NCBI GenBank assembly: GCA_013423385.1
Contig: BLZA01000007.1
Location: 806,001 to 870,000 of the forward strand
Direction of reading: 5' to 3'
Length of the DNA stretch: 64,000 bases
DNA from: Naganishia liquefaciens
Lineage: Eukaryota > Basidiomycota > Tremellomycetes > Filobasidiales > Filobasidiaceae
The notes under the pieces were generated by a model. The model did no database searches. It saw nothing but the letters and a program-made list of their open reading frames with translations, and was not told where the DNA came from. Every line of letters begins with the position of its first letter. Within the stretch, counting starts at the first letter, position 1. Made by a program: the position numbers and the translations under genes. Positions 12,618 to 22,517 of the stretch are shown here, piece after piece.

Positions 12618-13966
12618 CTACTGAAGTGAGAGGTTGACAGGCGCAGGCAAAGCCGGCTGTCCCTCGGGGGTCTAGTGAGAACAAGAGAGAAAAGACCGCT
12701 TTAGCAACTCCGGAGTCATGACCTCCGACGAAGTCACTTACAACGTAGCAAGAAGACAGGCCGCCATCGACGAGGAAGTCCATTCCGGTGATATAGGATG
12801 ACTCGTCACTGCCCAAGAACAAGACCGCGCGCGCCTGCTCAATCGCTTCGCCGAATCGACCCATAGGCAAGTGGTTCATTCGTCGGTTGAGCTTTTCGGG
12901 CGTGTTGAGGAAGTCCATGAGGAGGGGCGTCTTCAAGGGACCGCTGTGAATGACCGAATGAGCGGCAAGAATAGAGCCAATCCGAAAAGCTCCACTTACG
13001 GGCACAATGCGTTGAACCGGATACCTTCTTTGGCATGTACCATCGCTAGTTCTCGAGTCATGGCCAAGACAGCACCCTTTGAGGTTGTGTCTTGGAAAGC
13101 GAAGGCATTGAACTCTATATGGGAACCAGAAAAGCTTGAGACTTACACGCAATTTGAGGTGTGGCCGCTCCCATTTTGCCGACGAATGAAGCTGTGTTGA
13201 TGACCGATCCACCCGTGTGCAAACCCTTGGAGGCATCTGTGGGGTTCTATCGAGCACGGTGTAAGTACGATCCAAGCTGGAGCAAGGGCGATGACTCACG
13301 TTCCGCATGGCAAGGATGGCGTGCTTGCAACCGTACCAGACTAACAAGGTGTTGTATTCGGGTCAGCTTGTTTTACGCGGCCTCTGATTCCGCTTTACTC
13401 ACCTCCCTTGACGTTGATGTTCTGGGTCAAGTCCCAGATCTTCTCATCAGTGCTGAGCGCATCGTCATCGGCAGGGTGCATGATACCGGCATTGTTGAAC
13501 TATTCGATGTCATCCCTGAGTAACTGCTTCCTACTGTCAAAAGGCCTTGTACCCACGACGATATCCAGCCTTCCAAATTCCTCAACAGCCTTCTTGACGC
13601 ATGCTTCAACCTCCGCCTCCTTGCTCACATCACACTTGATGGCAATCGCCTTTGCTTCGGGATACCTCTCGTTAATGCGTTGAACGGTCTTTTGCGCAGC
13701 TTCGAGGTTGATGTCTGCGAGGATGGAGGAACAACCTTCGGATGCGAAGAGGAGGGATGTCTCGAGTCCGATACCACTGGAGGATAAGTCCGAGAGAAAT
13801 TAGCCATTGCGTTTCGGAGCCTCCGTGAACGAGTACGCACGAGCCGGCACCGGTAATGATAGCACTCTGAAAGCAAGCATTTCATGATCAATCCGGAGAA
13901 TCTCATTGTGACATCCAACGGTCAGGCGACGTTGCTCACCTTGTAAACAAGTCGTGGTCCAGGCAT
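12618..13966 (-). CDS. classical short-chain dehydrogenase/reductase
   Basis: This is an NAD(P)-dependent oxidoreductase of the classical SDR family, about 290 residues over at least eight exons. It starts MPGPRLVYK in a 27-nt exon (13940-13966). A 26-nt exon (13841-13866) carries SAIITGAGS, and exon 3 (13557-13776) continues GIGLETSLLF, so the Rossmann TGxxxGIG motif is split between two exons. Exon 4 (13403-13499) starts with FNNAGIMHP, the NNAG motif. The catalytic Ser lies in INTASFVGKMG and the YxxxK motif in AYTTSKGAV, the Tyr codon being split by an intron. The C-terminus reads TGMDFLVDGGLSSCYV and, after a last intron, ends NLSLQ. The tail resembles 3-oxoacyl-ACP-reductase-like and dihydrodiol-dehydrogenase-like SDRs. 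The substrate cannot be told from sequence. Confidence 0.85.
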
Positions 13967-14074
13967 GTTGAGATGAGAGGTTTTGTGATATCTTGGTTTC
14001 AAGAGTGGTACAAAGTAGAGACGGGGGAAGAATGCATCGGGCGGCCACTCTCGACGCTTCTGTAGCATTGGATG

Positions 14075-14421
14075 CTATCGGCGCGGGATCAAGTCGCGGG
14101 CGATCGACGTCGAACCGAGCGCGTTGGCAAAGAATGACTCATCCTTATCTCGCTTGGACCCGTTATCCGACGATGAGCGTCTACCGCGGGTAGGGTCTTC
14201 GTTTCGTCTCTGGTAGCCAAAGGTGCGCTGGTGTATTGGCACCGGATGGAGAACTTGGTTGAATTGAGCCTCATGCAGTAGGTAAAAAGACGGTGGCCAA
14301 TCGAGAGACGTATTCGGGAAGGGGAGCTACCTGGGGAGCTAGACATGGCTGCATCTCGAACGCGACCGAACTCACAATACCGGGCGTCAGTCGCGCCGTT
14401 ATTCGAGGACGTTTCCGTCAA
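14075..14421 (-). CDS. small hypothetical protein
   Basis: Two exons, 14331-14421 and 14075-14253, join in frame across a 77-nt intron and code for about 89 residues. The second exon reads as ordinary protein: charged, Arg-rich (QRTFGYQRRNEDPTRGRR), then SKRDKDESFFANALG, ending DLIPRR. The donor (GTAGCT) is weak, and the start could instead be the in-frame Met at 14346. No family is recognised. It sits between the dehydrogenase and the Dma1-like gene, all on the minus strand. Confidence 0.35.
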
Positions 14422-14612
14422 ACGACCGGTCCGCAGCGCTGCGCTCTGACGGCTTGACGAATCGTAGCAGAATAATCATAACGCATACAACGGACTTGCT
14501 GAGATACCCAAGATACAACGAACGGCGGTCACAGGCCCATTTTCGAACCCTCCAGGAGCCCAAGCGGCGGAAAGTCAAGGATCACCGACTGACCGTCATA
14601 CACTGATCAGAA

Positions 14613-17270
14613 TCAAGTATAAAGGTGCTCCTCCGGCTCTCGCGTTGGAACATCATCCACTTCTTCCTCACCGACGTCGTCCAAACGTCCAACCCCTCGG
14701 GGCAGGCCATTGATTGATAGCCCGGAAAGCGAACCCGTCATGGGCGAATCGGCGAGCGTGCTCAGAAACGTTGTGTTCATTGGCGTAGCGGCGTCGAGGC
14801 CGACGTATTCGGGATTATTGAGCGTCGCAGGGTCGTTAAAGCGCGGAATCGGGAGCCCTCCAAGGGACATGCCTGTCTGACGAGCGGATGAAGTGACAGG
14901 TAATGTGTTGCCAGCCGCATCGTTGTTGCTTGCTGCCGACGCCTCTTCCGACATCTCAAAATCGTCGTTTATAGCACCAGCGGATACGGCCGAGGACAAG
15001 GGAGCGCTCAGGCTTGGTAGGTCATCAGCGGCCTGATCACTGGTATCCCGCGCGGTGACCTCGACCGGCTCGGCGGCGGAAGCCGCCGGCTCGACGACGC
15101 CAATTGAGCTCATCAGAATGTCGTGCTCGGTCGTCATTGCAGACTCTCTTCGCACGCTGGCGCGGCGTGAAGCCACATCCCACGCGTCGTCGAGCTCAAC
15201 ATCGGCCTCGAGATCGTGGAACGTTCGCTATAGAAGCGCAAGTCAGTTTTGCGGTCTCGTGTTGTTTTTCTCCCACTTACACAGAGAGGGCACGCGAACC
15301 CAGGATGATGAAGTTGTAACATTGGCCGAATACATTTGTAATGAAACTATTTGAACAGAAACAACGTCGCCATCAACGTGTGTTTGACAACGGCCAAACG
15401 CTGGACTTACGACATGAGAGCACGGCCTATGCGCGAAGAATCGCCTTCAGAATGTCACTTGAGGTGTCGAGACTACCACTTACGCAATGAAGAGTGCCTG
15501 CTGAACAGTAACCGAGAACAAACCTATAACACCACGACATTAGCAATGGAGCCTATCTAATCCCCTCTATATCGCGCCTCACAAATGCAGCAATCCGTTA
15601 CGCTGGCTTTGGCGGCGGGTTTCTTCTCTTTCATGCTTCCCGCGGATGTGGACGCCGTCGGCGACTCTGGAACTCCGCCGAGCGCGCGAAGCTGTTTCAT
15701 TGCTTCCTTGCTGTGAAAGTGGTCAAAGCGTCAGCCCATGCGCACGCGACATGGACGTCAAGAACGCACTTGAAATTGTTCTGGCCGCGCTGCCGTTCGC
15801 GTCCGACCTCGATCTTCATTTTGACACAGCGGTACATTTCTTCCGTTCCGCCCTGGTAATCGACACCAAGTTGAATGATATCGCCATCCTTCAGGGCCAC
15901 TCGTCAACCACTGATCGACCAAAAATTGTGGAGAGACATACCTTGATCGGGTATGGTCGGGATTCGGTGTTTGGATTCGAGAGCCTAATGTGGTTCAAAA
16001 ACGTCCCTGATGATGATTTCGTATCCCGTACGAAGAACTAGAGCCGACGAGGGTCACTTCACCGTCAAGATATCCAGCAAGCGGAATACTGACTTTGCCC
16101 CCAGCCTCGCACCAAATTTCGGCATGCGCCCGACTGACCACCTTGCTCTTGAATGCCACTTTTGCGCTATTCAGGTGCCCTCCTCCACCCATACCCGTCG
16201 CCGGTCTATCGCCCGTAAGCGGGAAGCCATTCACCAGAACTGTCGAGGTCAAGGGTGCGCTGCCATTTGCTGCGGACGCTTGGGATTCCGTCGTCGTCGA
16301 GTACGTGAAAGGATTAAACGCCGGATCGCCGTCCGTACCGGCAATGAATGATGGTCCTGCGGTGTCGACCACGAGGGGCTGTGCCGCCGCTTGATGCTGC
16401 TGCTGCTGCTGCTGCTGCTGTTGCTGCAACGCCTGACTCTGCTTCTCGGTGAAACGTCCAATCTTGAGAACCGTTCCGTCCAATTGCTCGATGCCCGCGC
16501 ACGGCTCGAGATCACGCACGACGGGCTCAAAGTGCAGAGAGCGGTAGGTCTCGAGGTGTGGGACGAGACGAATGCGGTATGTTGGACCGGATGGAGCGCG
16601 TGTCGCCTCGGCGTCGACGCGGGGCGAGGCGGATGCTGGAAGCGCACGGTTAAACAAGAATCGTAGCCGTTCGGGCGAGAAGCAATGACTCACCATTGTG
16701 GTGAGGCGCGGGCGAGCTCACGCTGCGCGTCAAGACGGGCGTCTCGCGTCCGCCATTCCCCGCTCCTGGTGAAAGCCCATTTCCGGCCTGCCCCTGCGCC
16801 GGACCTGCCGCGGTGGACCCACTCATCGTCGGCTGTCCCGCAGAGCCCTGATTTCTCCGTCCGCTCAGCGTCGAGCTCCTAGCGCGGGTTCGCTGGATAA
16901 AGTTCGGCAAGAAGCCGGAGCGGGGGGAAGAGGGACTCGTGACGGGTCTTTGGTGTTGTTGCTGTTGCTGTTCAGTGCCACGGGCAGAAGGCGTCCGCTG
17001 AAGAGCGGGAACCTCGCTCGCCGGAGTGCCCGGTAACGATCCAGGCGTTCCCGCGGGACTGTCTCTCGCGGAGCCTGACGCACTCCCTCCGCCTCCGGCC
17101 GACGAACCATTCTGTCTCCCGGCGCCAAACGCCGCGAACGCATTGTTGGTCCAGCTCGAGCTCGACGGCGCCGCGGGGAGCGCGATGTGCGTGGGCGCAT
17201 TCGACGGACGGGAAGGCACGGCGGAAGTTGTGCTCGAGCGCGAGCGGGTGGGGATCGGGGCTGCGCGCAT
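14613..17270 (-). CDS. dma1: FHA-RING E3 ubiquitin ligase, Dma1-like
   Basis: This is a homologue of the yeast Dma1/Dma2 (Chfr/RNF8-related) ligases, which restrain mitotic exit and septation through phospho-threonine binding and ubiquitin transfer. The order is a Ser/Gly/Pro-rich N-terminus of about 190 residues, an FHA domain, a RING finger and an acidic Ser-rich tail of about 190 residues. FHA hallmarks are LKIGRFTEK, FKSKVVSRAHAEIW, RDTKSSSGTFLNHIRLS and DGDIIQLGVDYQGG. The RING begins TDCCICLFSVTVQQALFIA, continues PCSHVFHYKCIRPML and closes with FACPLC. A 16-nt exon (15411-15426) codes for the PCSHV core. A low-complexity insertion of about 95 residues with a poly-Gln run (coded near 16390-16430) sits inside the FHA domain. 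The start at 17270 is the first Met leading into a plausible N-terminus. It is divergent from the MMTAG2-like gene 333 bp away. Confidence 0.92.
15411..15426 (-). other. 16-nt micro-exon of the dma1-like gene
   Basis: This exon is flanked by a 57-nt intron (15427-15483, ending ATAG) and a 64-nt intron (15347-15410, starting GTAAGT). It supplies the last base of an Ala codon and then Pro-Cys-Ser-His-Val, joining LFIA to FHYKC. The Cys and His are RING zinc ligands, so the exon cannot be skipped without losing the domain and the frame. Confidence 0.85.
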
Positions 17271-17603
17271 TGCGTGGGCAAGTTTTGGGTCAAGAGCGAA
17301 GAGGCGATTGTGTCGTGCTGGGGCGATGAAGATGGCAGAGCGTGAGGGGGAGGTTGCGTCATCAGCCAAGGCCGAGCAGCTGGCCCGAGCGAGCGAGCGG
17401 GCGAGCGAGTCCTGGTGCGCCCCAAAGAGGCGCCAAAATGGCAACAAAAGGCTCTCGGGGTGCGCGTCTTTAGGGGTCATTCGCATTCGCATTCGCAGGG
17501 GCGAGCGAGCGACGAGCAGCGAGCAGCGAGCATCGTGGTGTGACAAACAACGTCTCGCGGCAGAAAGCGACGGATAACGACTCCCAGAATCACACAACCA
17601 GTC

Positions 17604-18592
17604 ATGTTTGAATCCGTACGAGGAGGTGAGCAGCGCTTTTCCAAGGCAATCTGTCATCTGATCCCAATCTGGCGCCGACAGGGACCCGTGGTGGCGCAGC
17701 CGAATTCAAATGGTCCGATGTCAAAGCCGACAAGGACCGTGAAAACTACCTCGGTCATTCGATCAACGCTCCTCAAGGCCGATGGCAGAATCATAAAGAT
17801 ATTCACTGGTACAGCCGAAACAACTCAAACATCAGTGATGCCGAGGCCGTGCGGAGGGAAAAGGCAAGAGAGATCAAGGAGATCAAAATGCGCGAGGAGA
17901 ATGAACTCAGTATCGCGTTGGGGTATGGCCCGGTACATGATCTGGACAAGATTGGAGAGGGAAAGGAGGAGGCAGAAGGGAACGGAGCAAAGACAGAGCG
18001 AGAGCTCGAGCTGGAGAAACTCGAGGCCGAGGAGAAACGTCGGCGCAAGGAGTGAGTCGCCATGGGTTTATGTGCCCATCACAACCAGTCTGATAGTCCG
18101 CGCAGGCTCAAACGCGAGAAAAGGGCAATGAAGGAGACGGAAAAGCAGCTGCGAAAGCAGGAAAAGGAGGAACGCAGGCTTGACTCACGCAGTCATCGGC
18201 GCGATCACGGTGATCGTGAGCGAGATCGGTCACGCGAGAGGCGGCACAGGAGTCGAAGCCCTCGGGAGCGCAGTACGAGTCCAGGACTCGGCAGACGACG
18301 AGAATACTACGCAAAAGACGGTGATCATGGCACGGCTCGTCTTCCGGACAATGATCGTCGTTCGTTGCGCGAAGCAAGGTCCCGTCCGCACTACACGGAT
18401 TCTCCGCCTCGTCGACGCCGCCCATCGCCAGACCCCTCAGATGCCAGGCGATCCCCGTCTCGACATGTCCGACGCGAGGAATACGACTTCGAAGCTGAAC
18501 GTGCACGGGATCGGCAACGCTGGGAGCGGAATCATGATCGTGAGCGAGGGTTGAATGAAGGAACACAGTGGGGACGGCAGGAAAGGTCGTAG
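17604..18592 (+). CDS. MMTAG2-like protein (multiple myeloma tumour-associated protein 2 family)
   Basis: Three exons are seen. The first is a short MFESVRGG exon, joined across a 57-nt intron to GTRGGAAEFKWSDVKADKDR and then ENYLGHSINAPQGRWQ. This is the characteristic N-terminal block of the MMTAG2 (human C1orf35) family, a nuclear and nucleolar phosphoprotein of poorly known role. After a Glu/Lys-rich predicted coiled coil (about residues 75-150), a second intron at about 18053-18105 joins KRRRKE to LKREKRAMK. The C-terminus is an Arg/Ser/Asp-rich RS-like tail (SRERRHRSRSPRERS), which suggests an association with RNA processing. That is inference. The gene is divergent from the dma1-like gene. 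Confidence 0.85.
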
Positions 18593-19213
18593 TATTTTGC
18601 GGATCAGGTAGTGTATGCGGAACTTGTATCAAAGCACACAGGCTGTGCGACTGTCATCGCACGTCATATATTGGATTCTCGGCCATCTCGGCGAACCAGC
18701 GACTGCTCTTGTGCCAAGATAGCTATGATACCTCCATGCGCAGATGGCTGGTTAGCGGCGACGCTTTGGTCGCGCAATCCTTTCAGGGCACACAAAGCCT
18801 GATCTTCAGAAGCAAGCTTTGGCTTGCAAAACATGGTATGGGATCGCCGTGCTAGCCCTGCCAAAAGTGGCGAACGAATCGCCAGGTGCACAAGGAGAAC
18901 CGCGTCATAGATATGTGCGGGGCACCGTGATCGGACAATCGAATGAAACGCGCAATACGGTCTCGGACGTTTGACGTACGTTGGTCGACTGCATCGACTG
19001 CTCGAGGCGGAGTGTCATGAAGAGCCACAGGTTGAGATAATCTACGAAGTAGTGGCCCTTTTGCGACGCAGTGTACAACGCTTTGCTTTGTAAATCGTGC
19101 GAGTCTCAAGAGACGCCAATGGATTGCACGACGAAGATCTCAACACGAATATAGAGGTAAGACTGTGGCGCATTCTGTTTGGTCCTGTATGCTGACTTTA
19201 TCAGCCCGCTGTA
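18593..19213. other. intergenic region
   Basis: About 620 bp lies between the MMTAG2-like and bestrophin-like genes. Only short ORFs with no recognisable protein are present. It presumably holds a 3' UTR followed by the promoter and 5' UTR of the channel gene. Confidence 0.5.
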
Positions 19214-21664
19214 ATGACTCTCTTGCATGCTCTTTTGCTGATAGGAGCCATCGTCATCAACATACCATGGCTGCTTGTCATTCGGCGAAGGGGTCGCATA
19301 GCATCACATTCCAAATCAAGGCTGCGACTTTTTTCTCAGCAAAAGCATGAATGGAGGGTGGAAGGAGGGGATGAGCACCTGTCGGACGGTGTTGGAAGAA
19401 CGCTCAAGAGGCATGTGCGCTCTGGCCTCCTGTATGTCTCGCTTGACCCACTTCGTACTATACATTCTGACGGACATTTCGACAGTACCAAATTACAGCC
19501 ACACCATCTTCCGCTCCTCTTCCTGTACACGTGCAGCCTATACCTACTCACTCGTCCGGACCTCGGTCAAAAAATCGCTCGCTTCTTCTCCGTCAGCACT
19601 TCGGCGTCCGTTGCCGCTGTATCCAAATCCATACTCCCACAATGGCTCAAATCGCGTCTTCCAACTGAATTTCCATTCGCCGTGCCTGAGAAGGACGATT
19701 TTCAACGAACCCGAGACGGCGGTCGCCCTCTGCTGGAGCCACAGCTCCTGTCACAAGCAGGGCAGGCATTGATCTCCATCCTCAGCATGGTGACGGGTTT
19801 ATTGCTTTCGTACAAGTCGTCATCTGCGCTCGGAAAATGGGAAAAGGGCAAGGGCGTATGGATCGGGTCGGGCGCTGGCGCAGGAGGGATGAGCGGCGGT
19901 GTCAAGGGCGAGATCAGGAGTGCCGTGAGGATGGTACGTTGAGTTAGGCGGCTTAAAGGGTGACTCTGACGAGTGCACGTAGATATCCCTGATACATCCG
20001 CAACGAGCAGAGGATGACAAAGAGCAGGTCTTCAAGGAGACGCGGCCGGAGACTGCATCGGGTTCCGCACAGTATCAGGACGCATTACTATATCATCGAG
20101 CTGGAGAACTCGTGTCTCTGCTTGTCGGATTTCCATTCGCGTTGCAGTAAGTCGAGAGGTCGATTCCGTACTCGCTCGCTTCGCTGAGACGGAGGCAGCT
20201 ATCACCTCATACGAAGCCGCCCCGCATTGCAGAGACCTCCTTTAGTGGACCTGCTTCCCAAGGGATACTTGTCGGCGATCCGACGGACAGACGAGCGCGT
20301 CAGGTTCCAAAGCGGCGATGACATGCGGGAGGACTCCGCTATCCGGCCATCGGCGAGATCCGTCGCGGCTTCCCCAAAGTCTATATGGCAGAAACCGCAT
20401 AGTCCGCTTCGCGCAAAGTCGAGGTCTGTCTCGCGACAGCGCAAGGTCAGGACCATGCGTAGCTCTAGCAGTAACGAGGATATCAAGGCGGAGCCGAGGC
20501 TGTCGTTTGACGATTCGGATGCAACGTACGGGCAGGAATCATGTACATCCCCTCAGTCAGATGCGGGACCAGAATCTGGCTTGGAAACCGCCAACAATCA
20601 TGACACCCCGAGCGAAGTGTCTCGACAGGTCAGGCAGCTCAATATTCCCATCAGTACGCCGGAAGTCATCTCTGGCATGGTACATTCGGGTGAGGATGCG
20701 TTGCGCCTTAAAACACATAGTTCGCAGGTATCGCGTCCTGTACTGAACAAAGAGACCTCCGAACATCCGGCAGAACAAGCCTCTACGAGTGGGGCAAAAA
20801 CCGATCTTCGCTCCACACTTCAAATCCCAACATCCCTGCGAAACGGCCGGCAGCGGAGCCGTACCCCTACGCGGACCCAATCTCGTCACGAGCATCTGCG
20901 ATACGCATCGGCCATATCCAGCCCCTTTCCGCTCAACCTCCCGCTTTCCATCATTCGGCTGATTGAAAGCTATGTCAATCAGTTTGTGGCCGCTGAGGCC
21001 TGGACTTCGGCTCAGGCCGAAAAAGGATATCTTCTGGTCAGTTGGCCTGTTTTCAGTGAATATGCATCTGATAGTCGATCATCAGACCAGAACCTTGACC
21101 AAGATCCTCAGTGAAGCGGAAATGTTGAGCGAGAGTAAGTATGGCTTATGTTGAACGATCATCCCCCATTGACGACGTCTTTCAAGACCCGCCGCCCTTG
21201 TCTCTGTCGATTCACTTGACACACCTCCTATTGCTGTATCTTCTGGCGATTCCCGCGCAACTGATGCCAGTCCTCGGCAAATATACTGTACCTGTTGCCC
21301 TCGTAGCTGGCTGGGGACTTTTGGGCGTGGAGGCTCTGAGCCGAGAAGTTGGAGCTGTCTTCGGCACGAATGGTATGTTTCCGTTCTCCGAAGGATTTAC
21401 TTTTCCCAAAGCGTTTGGCTGATATCCGGTGCAGAAAATCACATCCCCACCTATCTCTACTGTGCCGAGATCCTCTCCGAGACCATCGATATGTCTCCCC
21501 TCTTTCTCGACATGTACACCAACCGGATACGCGAGAGACTCGAGAATGACGACGAGCTGACAGGAAGGCTGCCGGAACTAATGGCGAAAGGTGATTCAAG
21601 GGTCCTCATGTTGTCTAAATTGCTCGAGAGGAGGACGGAAGCCTGGATTCCAGAATTTAAATGA
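19214..21664 (+). CDS. bestrophin-like anion channel
   Basis: This is a membrane protein of the bestrophin/RFP-TM (UPF0187) family, predicted to be an anion channel. An N-terminal hydrophobic helix (ALLLIGAIVINIPWLLVI) and the family blocks LYVSLDPLR and LLSYKSSSALGKWEKGKGVW are seen, then RAGELVSLLVGFPFALQYHL, AEAWTSAQAEKGYLL, SIHLTHLLLLYLLAIPAQL and an FGTNENHIPTYLYC block that matches the family's FGTDxNDLPL. Introns fall after SAVRM (about 19933-19982), within the LQYHL codons, after GYLL, near 21135-21190 and near 21374-21433. A stretch of more than 200 polar, probably disordered residues is inserted between the LPKGYL block and the second half of the domain. The protein ends WIPEFK. Ion selectivity cannot be judged. 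Confidence 0.82.
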
Positions 21665-22517
21665 TAGATCTTGTTATATGCAACATGCCATGGCACGCCC
21701 TAAATCTCGCTCTATCGCCATGAAAGACTCGCACGACAAGATGTCAGAGTGGTACATGCGCGCGGCTGGTGATTCTCGCCTTATAGAGTACAGAAGAATC
21801 TATCGATCCCGTACGATTTCACGAAGATGTGTTTCTCGGCAAGGTCTTCTAAACCTGTACGGTCTTTCCGAGGCATTCTGTCTGGGCGAAAACGTTTGGA
21901 CGGAATTTCTATACGTTCTCGCCAGTGGAGCTTTTCATTCTGGACGTCGAGATGAAGCATGTTGAGCTTCAGAAGCCGACGGATCTTCCGTCAGACCTCG
22001 ATCAGCTTTATTTTGATTTGGTCCGTATCAGTTTTCCTGGGGTTCCCCACGATGTCCTGTTGGTCATGTGATCCATGGATGTCGTTCTACCTTCCTCGGT
22101 ACGAGCCCGCCACAGGCAATCGAAGCCGTCTGCAGTCCGGTCATCAGGACCTTTCCGAGCCACTTTATCGTTGCCGCCTATCAAGGCATTATCTGCCTCG
22201 TCAGCATAGAGCACCGAAATAAAGCCCGCCCGAAGTCGTCCGCAGGCGGGTACGAAGCTCTTCACCACTTCACCGGAGCTTCCACAGGCTCCCTGCTCTT
22301 GCGGACGCGACTCGGTCGCGTGCGTCTCGACCCGAGATCTGCGAGGTGGAGGGGACTTGGCGGTAAAAGCCACGTGCCAATGTGTCCGATTGCGCGATTG
22401 GATCACTCAGCGCCACGAAAATATCGGATGGCAAAGCCGCCATCGAGAATGCACAACATATATTGTTGGACGCAGTCTCTCTTCCCCACACCTCTCGGCA
22501 AGTAGCAGCCAAACACA
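21665..22517. other. intergenic region with unassigned coding-like pieces
   Basis: On the plus strand two stretches read like protein but do not join cleanly. One near 21795-21855 reads EESIDPVRFHEDVFLGKVF before a stop. Another near 21855-22065 in the same frame includes VELFILDVEMKHVELQKPTD and FPGVPHDVLLVM. A plus-strand ORF at 22068-22505 and its minus-strand shadow at 22008-22406 also have balanced codon use. They may be the remnants of a gene or exons of one I cannot resolve. The right end must contain the promoter of the dioxygenase gene. Confidence 0.35.

Noticed and set aside
12355-13347. A 330-codon minus-strand ORF
   Set aside because: It reads through SDR exons and introns in the wrong frames. 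The spliced SDR explains the conserved motifs.
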